Shown: positions 31,918 through 41,005, counted from the stretch's first letter. The stretch: DNA of 52,556 nt from Caballeronia arvi (GCF_001544695.2 NZ_FCOM02000054.1:1-52556), one strand, 5' to 3'. Numbers and translations are program-made. The notes: generated by a model not told the origin, from the letters alone.

Positions 31918-32900
31918 GCATGAAGAATTTTGCCTCCAAGGCCGCGAATATACGCCTCACAGATGAGGAGGCAGACGAGGCACAGAATCGAGCGGCGACG
32001 ACACCTCGTACCGCCCCCGGTCAATTGATGCACCTCCAGGCGAAGTCGGAACAACAGCAGGACGAAATTGACCGCCTAAAAAAGGAGTTGCACGAAGCAA
32101 AGCAGATGGGGGGCGCCGTAGATGTGCCTCTTACCGAACTAAATGAGGTACCGGGCCGGCGCAGATACATGGCTCCAGAGAAGTATGCCGAATTGCGCGA
32201 CAACCTGCGGCACAACAAGCTCATCCATCCAGTAGTTGTCCTGCCTCGCGCAGAAGGCGGATTCGAAATTATCTCGGGACACCATCGAAGCGATGCGTAT
32301 CGTGAGCTAGGCCGCGAAACCATTCGTTGTGTGCTGGGAGAGGCAACAGCTGAAGAGGCCGATGAAGGAGCCTTCTTCGCGAATTTGATGCAGTCTGACC
32401 TTACCGACTATGAAAAATACGTTGGGTTGAAGCGATTTCAGATGGAACATCCGGAACTTAGCAAAGCTTCGGTCGCCGAGCATGTGGGGATTAGTCCGTC
32501 GCATATTAGTGCTCTGCTGTCCTTCGAACGCCTTCCGCAGGAAGCTCGGGAAATTCTTGAAGTGAATATGGCGCTGCTGGGAGCGAACGCTGCAGCCGAG
32601 TTGGCGATTCTTGCTGAGACCGGAAAGAGCGACCGTGTGCTTGAGGCGGTCCGACGCCTTGCGGATAGGAAATTCGACCAATCACAGGCCGTTAAGTATG
32701 CGCGAGCCTCCGCCGAAACCAAGAAAGCGGCGCCAGCAGCGACGAACTTCAAGATCCGCTCTGGCAAGACGACGTGGTGCGACGTCCGCAGTGCAAAAAA
32801 CATCATGCGGATCGAATTTCAATCGGAGGAAATCGCAAACTCCGTTCGTGACGCGATCCGCAAACATCTTGAGCAGCTGGCACAAACTCAGAAGTCGTAA
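31914..32900 (+). CDS. parB: ParB, centromere-binding partition protein
   Basis: This is a 328-residue ParB. An N-terminal coiled-coil stretch (EQQQDEIDRLKKELHEAKQ) precedes the ParB/Srx fold, with the CTP-binding motif GHHRSDAY near 121-128. The HTH follows (LSKASVAEHVGISPSHISALLSFERLP), and then a C-terminal dimerisation part. It overlaps parA by ATGA. I could not find a clear 16-bp parS palindrome of the chromosomal type, so the cognate site may be one of the palindromes upstream of parA. Family assignment is secure. Confidence 0.92.
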   Translation: MSMKNFASKAANIRLTDEEADEAQNRAATTPRTAPGQLMHLQAKSEQQQDEIDRLKKELHEAKQMGGAVDVPLTELNEVPGRRRYMAPEKYAELRDNLRHNKLIHPVVVLPRAEGGFEIISGHHRSDAYRELGRETIRCVLGEATAEEADEGAFFANLMQSDLTDYEKYVGLKRFQMEHPELSKASVAEHVGISPSHISALLSFERLPQEAREILEVNMALLGANAAAELAILAETGKSDRVLEAVRRLADRKFDQSQAVKYARASAETKKAAPAATNFKIRSGKTTWCDVRSAKNIMRIEFQSEEIANSVRDAIRKHLEQLAQTQKS

Positions 32901-32977
32901 CCCATTGATTTTCAATAACTTCGTACTACGCAGGCGTCGACGGAGAGCAGAATGAAAAGAATTTAAAGCTACAAAGA

Positions 32978-33010
32978 CAAAGGCCCGCAGCTGGAAACTG
33001 AGGGCCTTTG
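32978..33010 (+). terminator. Terminator-like hairpin after parB
   Basis: CAAAGGCCC at 32978-32986 pairs with GGGCCTTTG at 33002-33010 around a 15-base loop that contains the first GCTGGAAAC repeat. The arms end in A-rich and T-rich bases, as in a bidirectional terminator. It lies 78 bases after the parB stop. Confidence 0.6.
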
Positions 33011-33067
33011 CGAATGTGGGCTTGGCTGGAAACCTTGCCGCACTACTCCCCAGCTGGAAACTGGAAA
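32988..33067. repeat. GCTGGAAAC direct repeats upstream of the rep gene
   Basis: The 9-base core GCTGGAAAC occurs at 32990, 33025 and 33053, with CTGGAAA again at 33061. Two copies are part of the 13-bp CAGCTGGAAACTG. All are in the same orientation and lie 85-165 bases before the putative initiator gene. An AT-rich stretch lies just to the left (32900-32975). Repeats in this place are typical of iterons in a plasmid origin, but their spacing (35, 28, 8) is irregular. Confidence 0.5.
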
Positions 33068-33151
33068 GGGACTACAGACATCCCGGAGTGTAGCGCAACA
33101 AGATCGACAGTCAAGCGAAACCCATCCATTCACTGAAATGGACCGCTCGAC

Positions 33152-34336
33152 ATGTCTATCGCGCAACGCTTCGTTGCTGGCGAGGGTGAAGCACACCCCG
33201 AAGATTCGGCCGCCCTCACCGCTTTTCGCTGTGACTCCACTAACTTGCCCTGGATCATCTTCCGGGCGGCGTTTCGCGCCGCGCACATTGAACAGATTCC
33301 ACCGCGCGCCCGCGCCGTCCTCTCCGCCCTCGCGCGGACCGTCGACGTTGCCAAACCATTCGGGGCAATCTTCGCGCGCCGTGAGCTGTTGACTGGCCGC
33401 GCGCTGCAATCCATGCGGACGTTCTATCGCAGTCTCGACGATCTCGAGATCGCCGGACTCATCGAGCGCCGCCCGCAGGGCCGCTATGTCGAAGCCGGGT
33501 TATTTGGTCGCGCCTACCTTCATCTCACCGAACATGCCGCGAGTCTCCTCGGCCTCATTGAGCCTTCACACGCGCATATGAACGAACCCGCCCAGCCGCC
33601 CTTATCAACCACAACCGCATCGGCCAAGTCTTCTTTGTCTGTACCGTCTGCCAATGTGGCAGACGGTGGAATATATAAGGATCTAAGCCCTTCTGTTTTT
33701 CAAAAGAGACAACCGGGCAAACTGCCTGCGGACCTTCAGCGCCTGCGCACCCTGGGTCTTTTTGATTTCTTGATCTTCAAGCTCATGCGCGAGGCGCGTG
33801 AGCACGGCAAGCGCTTGTCGGACGTCGTCGACGCCACCTGGGACTACCTGAAGCTCGCCAAGGCGCCGATCAATTACCTGCGCGCACTGCTCCGCAATCC
33901 CGTCGATTTCGCGCTCATCGTGCGTCGCCGTCACGCCGAGCTTCATGGCGAGCAAGCACGCACTCAGGCGCACACGGATGCCCAAACTATCGCCCAACAA
34001 AACGCCGGTCGAGCGTTCATCGACGTCGACAACGCGCGCCAGTTCGTGATCGGCGCCGGTGGCGATGCGTTGACGATCTTCAGCGTTACGGAGCGCGTCG
34101 GACGACAGGCCGCCGGCTGGATGCCGTCGTTCGCCGCCGCGCTCAAGGCCGGAAAACTCCGTCCGGCGACCGCCCTCGACCTCGAACGTTTTGCCTACGC
34201 GCAGCAGCAGGCGCTGGGCGAGAAGCAGTCCGGCAACGTCCCGGTGACCGCTCCCAAGCAGCTGGTCACCGGTGCGGTGCGCGACCACATTGCGGGTCTG
34301 CGTCAGTTGCTCAAGGTACGCGGAGCGGGCGCATAA
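33152..34336 (+). CDS. Putative replication initiator with winged-helix domain
   Basis: This is a 394-residue protein. Residues ~45-135 look like a winged helix (PRARAVLSALARTVDVAKPFG, RTFYRSLDDLEIAGLIERRPQGRY), common in plasmid Rep and phage O-type proteins. Residues ~205-260 form a helical domain (LGLFDFLIFKLMREAREHGKRLSDVV, NYLRALLRNPVDFALIVRRR), and an Ala-rich end follows. Position after parAB and the GCTGGAAAC repeats suits an initiator. The start at 33152 has only a weak ribosome site. I do not see the classical RepA_C or Rep_3 motifs, so the role rests on fold pattern and context. An alternative is a transcriptional regulator. Confidence 0.55.
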   Translation: MSIAQRFVAGEGEAHPEDSAALTAFRCDSTNLPWIIFRAAFRAAHIEQIPPRARAVLSALARTVDVAKPFGAIFARRELLTGRALQSMRTFYRSLDDLEIAGLIERRPQGRYVEAGLFGRAYLHLTEHAASLLGLIEPSHAHMNEPAQPPLSTTTASAKSSLSVPSANVADGGIYKDLSPSVFQKRQPGKLPADLQRLRTLGLFDFLIFKLMREAREHGKRLSDVVDATWDYLKLAKAPINYLRALLRNPVDFALIVRRRHAELHGEQARTQAHTDAQTIAQQNAGRAFIDVDNARQFVIGAGGDALTIFSVTERVGRQAAGWMPSFAAALKAGKLRPATALDLERFAYAQQQALGEKQSGNVPVTAPKQLVTGAVRDHIAGLRQLLKVRGAGA

Positions 34337-34340
34337 CACA

Positions 34341-34607
34341 GTGCCGACGACCGTGAATTGGCAGTTTGAGCATCGCGAGCGGGAGCTCCTCGCACACGAG
34401 TGGCCGAGGATCGCTGCCAATGTTGGGCGCCGCCGGACGACTCGCTTCGATGAAAATTCACCTACCGACTTAATCCATAGGATTCAGCAAGTGGCTTGGG
34501 AACGTGAGCGCGACTGGCATTCCAAAACTCCCTTGCAGGAGGGCGGTCGACGCGTCCGAAGCGACCTATCGCAGCGAAGCGAGTGCGCGAGCGGCGTGAA
34601 TCGATAA
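34341..34607 (+). CDS. Possible small protein after the rep gene
   Basis: A frame from GTG at 34341 gives an 88-residue charged, helical sequence (NWQFEHRERELLAHEW, DLIHRIQQVAWERERDW). It starts four bases after the putative rep stop, which would suit co-translation. There is no clear ribosome site, and the last ~20 residues look like non-coding drift. I do not recognise it. Confidence 0.3.
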   Translation: MPTTVNWQFEHRERELLAHEWPRIAANVGRRRTTRFDENSPTDLIHRIQQVAWERERDWHSKTPLQEGGRRVRSDLSQRSECASGVNR

Positions 34608-35355
34608 CGGGCTGTCTGTCGGGCACAGGGCCCCGAGGGCTGAGGGAAAATGTTTGGTTGCGGGACCTTCAACGGAGGACGCTGACGTTCGAGATCTCGG
34701 TCTGCTAGCGCGCAATGCCGGACACGCGATGGCCGCGCTCGGTTTCCGCTGGAAAGCAAAACACGCAACGCCGATCTCGCTTTCGATAAGGTAGGCCGTC
34801 ACGACAGCAGCGCAGGTGTAGCAGCCAAGGGTGCGGGCGAACTGGTTTCCCGATCGATTCGCACGGAGGGTCGATGGCAGGATGGCACAAATGGACGACG
34901 CATCGTTCACTTCAGCAGCCGCGGCGAACGTCGAACGGACGCGTTTAGAGGCCCGCAAAACCGTTGCGGTCCGGAAGAGGGCACTCAAACTTTGTCGAGA
35001 TGCGGCGCGGCCTCTATCAGCGATAGTCTTCATTCCTGTGGATAAGCAAGAGCGCAATCTCGAAGTTCACCACTTGATCGACCACCGCGCGGGCGGCCGC
35101 AACAATGGCTTGCGTGCGTGCAACAAACGTCTTCCAGGCGACCTCGGGCACCGTAGGCGTCCGGCAAGGGAGGCATAAGCGATTTCGCTCAAGCCTGATA
35201 AGCCCCATTAGAGGGATAGGGCCGCGCACTCACCTGTGGACAGCCTGCCTGCAATGCACCGTCACCTTTCCACCTACGCCACCGAGACACAGGAGCCGAG
35301 GGCTTTTTGCTCAGTTGCATTACTGACAATGGCCGATCAAGATAGCGTCCGGCGT
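34608..35355. other. Poorly coding region with one perfect DnaA box
   Basis: No reading frame in this 750-base stretch has both a start signal and convincing composition. A perfect DnaA box (TTATCCACA on the minus strand) lies at 35037-35045, and a one- or two-mismatch relative (TGTGGACAG) at about 35235. These could belong to the plasmid origin, about 700 bases beyond the rep gene, or be chance. Confidence 0.4.
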
Positions 35356-35494
35356 CCGCGAGGAGCGACGCTATTCTCTCTTCTCGGAAATCCGCGCTGA
35401 GGGCTTCAAGACGCTCAAGGAAGGACGGAAGGTAACGTTCGACGAGAAGATGGGGCCGAAGGGCAAACAGGCGGCGAACATCAAGCCAGCCTAA
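35356..35494 (+). pseudogene. Broken cold-shock protein gene (cspA-like remnant)
   Basis: The C-terminal half of a CspA-family protein is recognisable: FSEIRAEGFKTLKEG, then KVTFDEKMGPKGKQAANI and a TAA at 35492. Just upstream, the other frame reads P-R-G-A-T-L-F, matching the expected P-x-G-G-x-D-L-F. Four bases (35377-35380) stand where six are expected between LF and FSEI, so two bases are lost and the frame is broken. The N-terminal third with the RNP1 motif KGFGF is missing. It is therefore a truncated, frameshifted relic and cannot make a cold-shock protein. Confidence 0.75.
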
Positions 35495-36290
35495 ATCGTC
35501 GCGCCCCGGCGATGGCGCGGTTGTCGGGGCGTTGGCACGGCAGACGCAGGAAAGGCGTTCGACCGAAGCCAAAAAGCAGTGAAGGGGAAGGGGCGAAAAA
35601 GTGAGAAACCCTCACTTCTTGTTGAGCCGTGAAACATATGTCATCGTTTCAGAGTTCGCGCTATCTTATTGATTATTAGGTGTATCCGTACAGAACGGTC
35701 CTGTGAACGGTGAGTTGTTTCACGACGTTGGGGCACGAACGCGCTTCGAACCTGCCTCCGACCTCGATCCTGATCATCAAACGGCGGAAAACTCGCGAAT
35801 CGTATTAAACGACATATGTTCTGTAGCGTTTGATACCTCAACTGGACGTCGCCTTCTCGGCCAGCAATCATCGGTGCTCGCCTCATTCGCAAGCCCAGCA
35901 ATAGCGAAGTGCGGACCCTCAACGCGTGGCGTACTGGGCACTTCTCGCAAAACTTGACGGCGCGGCTACGATGAGTCCGCTGTGATCAGTGCGGACCGTC
36001 TCCTTCGCTCGTGCGCTGATCGCCTCGCGTGTGAACGCGTTTGTCTCGCTTGAGACGTTGCCGGCTCGTGGCGGCAAAGCGCTCGGGCACACCGACCCCG
36101 TCCGCCGCAATCTGACGTTTCTACGCCTGCCGGCGGATTCCCGACGTGATGCGGTGGTCCAGTCCAGACCGAAGTTCGCGGATTAACGCATGTGCCGTTG
36201 CACCGACGACGTCCGCATTTCAGATTCAAAGCGAAGGACGACGGCCGACCTGCTTTAAGTCGTCGACGAACCGAGACAGGGAGACGAAAG
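35495..36290. other. Intergenic region, no recognisable genes
   Basis: Frames here are short, lack ribosome sites and have drift-like composition. I see no repeats longer than chance and no terminator. It continues the poorly coding zone that starts after the rep gene and holds the cspA remnant. Confidence 0.4.
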
Positions 36291-36575
36291 ATGCAGAACG
36301 GCAGACCCCCGCGACGGCGCGTGACTTACGAGAAGAATCAGACCGGCGGCTCAGAATGGTTCGCCCGAGTACTCGCCATGTTTCTGAGCGCGATCGTGCT
36401 CGTGGCGGCCGCGATGCTGTCGATGGTGCCGCTCGCCGTACTGTTTGGCGTGGGCACGATCGTCTTCGGCTATTTCTGGTGGAAGACACGCGCGCTGCGT
36501 CGGCAGGGGCGAGAGTTCGGCGACGACGGCCGGACCGTCGACGTTGAGGTCGTCCACCCGGACACGCGCCGATGA
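36291..36575 (+). CDS. Small two-pass membrane protein
   Basis: This is a 94-residue protein from the ATG at 36291, preceded by GGGAGACG. A basic N-terminus (RPPRRRVTYEKNQ) is followed by two hydrophobic segments at about 23-41 and 44-62, with WW near the end of the second. The C-terminal tail is charged. It appears to be a single-gene unit. No function can be stated. Confidence 0.55.
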   Translation: MQNGRPPRRRVTYEKNQTGGSEWFARVLAMFLSAIVLVAAAMLSMVPLAVLFGVGTIVFGYFWWKTRALRRQGREFGDDGRTVDVEVVHPDTRR

Positions 36576-36716
36576 TGATTCCGCGAAACGCTGACGATCG
36601 CTTACCCGCGCGCGCCTGAAGTCATCCCCCTGTTCCATCTGCGATTGATTGCCCTTCGACCGTGGTCGAAGCGATGAGGCCCTGAAGCAACCTCATGCCG
36701 AACCTGTCATCGACCG

Positions 36717-37196
36717 TCACGGACGGCTGCCGGGTCTCGTGGCGCGCAGCGGGGAGGCCCGCCCGCTCGTGGCGAAGCGTTCGAGTCTTTCGCGTGCGCC
36801 AATATGAACATGCCGCGGCGCGTGCGCGAGTTGACGATCAGACTCACGCAGCAACGCCTCGAAAAGCGGGAGGTCCACGGCATCGAGCATCCAGGCGCGC
36901 CCGCTTTCGGCGCGCTTCAGACTGCGCTCAATTGCGGCCTCGACCCGTGCGTAAATCATCAAGTCCGTGTCGCCAAATCCAGCGTCCTGAACGTAGAAGC
37001 TGAGGTAGACGAGCCGAATCAGTTCGTTGAAAAGGTACGCGGAGCCAGCGCCGCTTCTACAGGCGACGAAGCCCAGATGGTTCGCCAGCGAGATTTCCCG
37101 CGCCGCGCATTCGGGCATCGGAAGCAACATGGCTTTCGTGAGTGGCTTTCGCGATGGCGCGGGAGAACCGGAAGAGGGGCGGCGGCGAGACGGCAT
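36717..37196 (-). CDS. Hypothetical protein, divergent from rpoD
   Basis: This is a 159-residue protein. The core (LANHLGFVACRSGAGSAYLFNELIRLVYLSFYVQDAGFG, then YARVEAAIERSLKRA) is helical and resembles small Burkholderia proteins sometimes labelled Fis-family regulators, but I see no Fis HTH. An internal start at 37130 is an alternative and would remove a Pro/Arg/Ser-rich N-terminus. It is divergent from rpoD. The coding call is moderate; its function is unknown. Confidence 0.5.
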   Translation of the reverse strand: MPSRRRPSSGSPAPSRKPLTKAMLLPMPECAAREISLANHLGFVACRSGAGSAYLFNELIRLVYLSFYVQDAGFGDTDLMIYARVEAAIERSLKRAESGRAWMLDAVDLPLFEALLRESDRQLAHAPRHVHIGARERLERFATSGRASPLRATRPGSRP

Positions 37197-37319
37197 GCGG
37201 CAAAGGACATCGAGAGGAATTCCGCGTCATGCGGAGGTCAAAGCATCCTAGCGGTTGCTCGAGCGCGGGTCTGTGGCCCTTGCCGCGCTGGTGCAGGAGG
37301 ATAGGTCGGATAGCATGAA

Positions 37320-37349
37320 TTGCTGCGTTGCAACAATTTATGCTATAAT
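37320..37349 (+). promoter_or_regulatory. Extended -10 sigma-70 promoter of the plasmid rpoD
   Basis: A perfect TATAAT at 37344-37349 is preceded by TGC, making an extended -10, and by TTGCTG at 37320-37325 with an 18-base spacer. Transcription would begin near 37356 and give a leader of about 190 bases before the rpoD start at 37548. The remaining spacer (37350-37547) shows no gene. Confidence 0.65.
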
Positions 37350-37547
37350 TTTAGGCAGCGCTCCAATTGCACTGTCTCTTGATTGAGCCATTTCATCCGG
37401 CCTGCTGAGTAAGCGGGCCGCGTCCCCGCTCGTTGCGATACTACAAATCGCGTCGGCCTTCTGCCCTTGAATGTCTGTGACGCGCCGGCCCCGAGGCACT
37501 CAGCCGCCGGTCTCGCCATCGCCGAGCACCTCTGCCAAGGAGAATGC

Positions 37548-39596
37548 ATGACAAGTTTTGATCGTGAGGTTCCTGAGTCTGCTACGACCACATTCGCGCC
37601 GAAGACTCCGGGCCGACGTGGGCCGAAGGGAAATGCTGCTGCACTGCTGCCGCCGATGGACGCGGTGTCCTCAGCGTCGCAGGATGAAGAGCGGCAGCGC
37701 CAGATGCGCGCGCTGATTCAGTTGGGCAAGACGCGCGGTTACCTGACTCATGCAGAAATCAACGATCACTTGCCGGACAACTTCGCGCAGACCGCTGCGA
37801 TCGAAACCCTTGTCAGCACCTTCAACGACATGGGCGTGGCGGTCTATGAGCAGACGCCGGATGCCGAGACGCTGCTCCTGAACGACGCCACGCCAACTGC
37901 CATGTCGGACGATCAGACTGACGAGGAAGCAGAAGTCACCCTCGCCACGGTGGACTCTGAGTTCGGCCGCACCACCGATCCCGTGCGTATGTACATGCGC
38001 GAAATGAGCGGGACGGAGTTGCTGACGCGCGCGGGTGAAGTGGAGATTGCGAAACGCATTGAAGGTGGCCTTCACGAAATGATCCAGGCTATTGCGGCCT
38101 GTCCGGCAACGGTCTCCACGATCCTTTCGAGTGCGGATCAAATTGAGGCGGGTGAACTGCGCATCGACGAATTGGTTGACGGTCTCAATGAAGACGCTGC
38201 CGCAGCCGATGCACGGGTCCCGGACTCAACTGATTCGGCTGAGCTCACCGCGGACGCCGCCGATAGCAATGACCGCAATGAGGAGAAAGGCGACGAAGAG
38301 GGCGATGAGGCGGACGACGAAGCAGTCGATGAATGCGGCGCGGCCGAGCAAGAGGATCCGGCAAAGGCAAATGAAGCCCGCCTGAAACAGCTCACCGCCG
38401 ACAGCCTTGCCATTTTTGCGCGTGTGCGCGAGTTGTTCGCTCAACTTCCGCGCGGCGACGCGATGCGAGGCGAGGACGTCGTGGTCTTCGCACAGGTATG
38501 TGAGGCAATGCAGCGCGAGCTGGCACCCATTCGCTTTACGGCGCGAACCATCGATCGGCTCTGCGCGGACGTGCAAGAGCAGGTCGCGCAGGTGCGCGCG
38601 ATCGAGCGCCGTGTCTTGCAAATTGCCGTCGACCGATGCGGGATGCCGCGCGAGAAGTTTGTCGAGTCGTTTCCCAAGCATGAAACCGATCTTGGCTGGA
38701 CCGAACGCGTGGCAATGGCGTCGAACAAGTATGGCGCCGCGCTCGAGCGCAGTCTGCCGGCGATTCAGGCGGAGCAGGAAAAACTGATCGAGATCGAAGC
38801 TAACGCCGCTTTGCCGCTGCAACAACTGAAGAAAATCAATCGGCAAATGATGGCGGCCGAGTCGAAAATGCGGCAGGCAAAGGGCGAGATGATCGAGGCG
38901 AACCTGCGCCTCGTGATCTCGATCGCGAAGAAGTACGTGAACCGCGGGATGCACTTTCTGGATCTGATTCAGGAAGGCAATATCGGCCTGATGAAAGCGG
39001 TCGATAAATTCGAATATCGACGCGGCTGGAAGTTTTCCACCTACGCAACATGGTGGGTTCGGCAAGCGGTGACGCGTTCGCTTGCGGACCAGGCGCGCAC
39101 GATTCGCGTGCCGGTGCATATGATCGAATCGATCAACAAGCTCAATCGGATTTCACGCGAGATTCTGCAACAGACCGGGCAAGAGGCGCATCCAGCATTA
39201 TTGGCGGAGCGCATGGAGTCGACCGAAGAGAAGATTCGCGCCATGTTGAAGGTCGCCAAGCAACCGGTGTCTCTCGAGATGCCGGTGGGCGAGGACGCGG
39301 ATGCGACGCTTGGCGACATGATCGAGGATCCGATGGCGGCGTCACCCGCGGACGCGGCCGTGCACGCGAACCTGCGCGATGCGATCGACGAAGCGCTCGA
39401 TGCGCTGTCGCCGCGTGAAGCAAAGGTACTGCGGATGCGTTTCGGCATCGATACTCCGTCCGACTTCACGCTCGAAGAGCTTGGCAAGCAATTCGACGTG
39501 ACGCGCGAACGGATCAGGCAGATCGAAAGCAAGGCGATGCGAAAACTGATGCACCCGAGTCGCGCAGACAAGCTCCGGCAGTTTCTTGACCACTGA
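37548..39596 (+). CDS. rpoD: Full-length RpoD-family primary sigma factor
   Basis: This 682-residue sigma-70 has all regions of a group 1 factor. Region 1.1 is near 45-110 (QMRALIQLGKTRGYLTHAEINDHL). Region 1.2 is DPVRMYMREMSG, and an acidic non-conserved insert lies around 220-270. Region 2 includes YATWWVRQAVTRSLADQART, and region 3 follows. Region 4.2 contains LEELGKQFDVTRERIRQIE. The ATG at 37548 follows AAGGAG. A housekeeping sigma would be expected on the main chromosome, so this is probably a second copy on a plasmid or chromid. It could divert transcription toward plasmid genes, but that is inference. It has its own promoter and 190-base leader. Confidence 0.93.
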   Translation: MTSFDREVPESATTTFAPKTPGRRGPKGNAAALLPPMDAVSSASQDEERQRQMRALIQLGKTRGYLTHAEINDHLPDNFAQTAAIETLVSTFNDMGVAVYEQTPDAETLLLNDATPTAMSDDQTDEEAEVTLATVDSEFGRTTDPVRMYMREMSGTELLTRAGEVEIAKRIEGGLHEMIQAIAACPATVSTILSSADQIEAGELRIDELVDGLNEDAAAADARVPDSTDSAELTADAADSNDRNEEKGDEEGDEADDEAVDECGAAEQEDPAKANEARLKQLTADSLAIFARVRELFAQLPRGDAMRGEDVVVFAQVCEAMQRELAPIRFTARTIDRLCADVQEQVAQVRAIERRVLQIAVDRCGMPREKFVESFPKHETDLGWTERVAMASNKYGAALERSLPAIQAEQEKLIEIEANAALPLQQLKKINRQMMAAESKMRQAKGEMIEANLRLVISIAKKYVNRGMHFLDLIQEGNIGLMKAVDKFEYRRGWKFSTYATWWVRQAVTRSLADQARTIRVPVHMIESINKLNRISREILQQTGQEAHPALLAERMESTEEKIRAMLKVAKQPVSLEMPVGEDADATLGDMIEDPMAASPADAAVHANLRDAIDEALDALSPREAKVLRMRFGIDTPSDFTLEELGKQFDVTRERIRQIESKAMRKLMHPSRADKLRQFLDH

Positions 39597-39816
39597 GTCA
39601 CAGTCCCGTGTCGACACCAGATCGATACGACAACTCGACCATCTACTCAGCGCCGTGGCGGCAAGCGGCGCGGGCTTGATGGGGCAAGCATTCAGGCTTG
39701 CTGAATCGTCGGTCAAAAGAGAGCGGACTCGTCGCTCGCGCCGTGCGCCGTGCGCCGCGCGCCGCGCGCCAGACGCGACGTCGCATTGCGATAACTGTCG
39801 GCCCCCGGCCTCGGAG

Positions 39817-40935
39817 TCACAGCGAGATCGCTTGCTGCAAAAGCTCCAGCGCTTTCAACTCGTCCAATCGACCCGTACGTGCTTTGCCTGCTAGCGTCTT
39901 GATCAAGGCTTCAGCGATCGGCTCGATACCGAGAAGATTGTCCAGGCTGGTCACGGAAGGGGAGGGGAGCGATACAGCTTTTCGCTGGGGTAGGGCGGGG
40001 GTGGGCGGTGGCTCAATCGCAGACGTTGAGGCGGACGGGACATACCGCTCGCTTTCGTCAAACGAGTGACCAGCCAGCTCGCTGGGAGAATCACCAGCTT
40101 GATCTTGCGGGACGACCGCGATCGTCTCTTCCTCTCTCAGCATATCTGCCGACACGGTTGAGCTGTGCGTATCGGCGCGGTCGGTAAGATGAGTGCTCCC
40201 AGAGCGCGCCTTCGCTGCGGCACGCTTCCTTGGCACACTATTCTGAGTTGCGAGCGCAGGCGGTTCGACGTGTTGAACGGATGCGCGACCCCGCGCAGCA
40301 GGAGTCAGCAAACGTGACACCGACTCCGGAATCTCGGCTTCAGAGCGCGGTGTATCGAGCCAGCCGACTGGCAAGCCGAGGCGCTCGGTGAACCGGCTCG
40401 CTTCGGCATCGTCCATGCGCTTCTTGCCGTGTAGGCGATGGGCCATGTTGGACCCGCTCAACGCCATGACCACACCCAGTCTTACTTTCGATCCGTTGCG
40501 GGTCGTCAGCACGTGAAGGTTAGCGCGTCGAATGCTTTCGACATCGGCGCCGTCGTTCAAGGGCAGTGCGTGTTGCTGAGTCGATTTTTGAGATGCTCTG
40601 GATTTCGAAGGTGCACCTTTGAGGGGAGCACCCCGGCTTGGCTGTTTGGCCATCTCGCGCTCACTATTCCTGCTTGCTATGGGCGAGCCGCCGGCTGGTT
40701 TCTTTGGCATTTCCACGTCCTCAGACGAACGAACTTCAAGAGAGGGTTGTTGGCCGACGTTGAGGGCCGAGGCAGGCTCACGTACTTCAGACTTTGCGTC
40801 TGCCACCTCGTCCATCTCTTCGTCGGCTTGTACGCAGTCGAGCGGTGACTTCAGGCGAGCGATGGTCTCGGGAGCGAGCGCGGGATGAGCCTGATGTCTT
40901 GCGCTCCCGTACCCAGCGCGCGGCCGCTTCGGCAC
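39817..40935 (-). CDS. Hypothetical protein with an XRE/Cro-like central domain
   Basis: This 372-residue protein starts at GTG as drawn; ATG at 40710 and ATG near 40656 are alternatives with fewer disordered residues. The central part (about 132-205 of the long form: RRANLHVLTTRNGSKVRLGVVMALSGSNMAHRLHGKK, then FTERLGLPVGWLDTPRSE) looks like a Cro/C1-type HTH followed by a conserved LGLPxGWLDTP. Both flanks are Ser/Ala/Glu-rich and probably disordered. It is probably a DNA-binding regulator. It is convergent with rpoD and divergent from the acidic protein at 41006. Target unknown. Confidence 0.55.
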   Translation of the reverse strand: MPKRPRAGYGSARHQAHPALAPETIARLKSPLDCVQADEEMDEVADAKSEVREPASALNVGQQPSLEVRSSEDVEMPKKPAGGSPIASRNSEREMAKQPSRGAPLKGAPSKSRASQKSTQQHALPLNDGADVESIRRANLHVLTTRNGSKVRLGVVMALSGSNMAHRLHGKKRMDDAEASRFTERLGLPVGWLDTPRSEAEIPESVSRLLTPAARGRASVQHVEPPALATQNSVPRKRAAAKARSGSTHLTDRADTHSSTVSADMLREEETIAVVPQDQAGDSPSELAGHSFDESERYVPSASTSAIEPPPTPALPQRKAVSLPSPSVTSLDNLLGIEPIAEALIKTLAGKARTGRLDELKALELLQQAISL

Positions 40936-41005
40936 CGACGCACAACCGGCGCCGGAAACTCCGGCGCGCCGTGACGGTCGGAGACGTCAAATACTGGGAG
41001 ACGCC

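Noticed and set aside
35037..35045. Replication origin at the DnaA box
   Set aside because: One perfect DnaA box and one poor one, without AT-rich element or repeats nearby, is not enough; the repeats before the rep gene are a better candidate.
36717..37196. Fis-family regulator
   Set aside because: The protein resembles small proteins carrying that label, but no Fis-type HTH is visible, so I left it as hypothetical.
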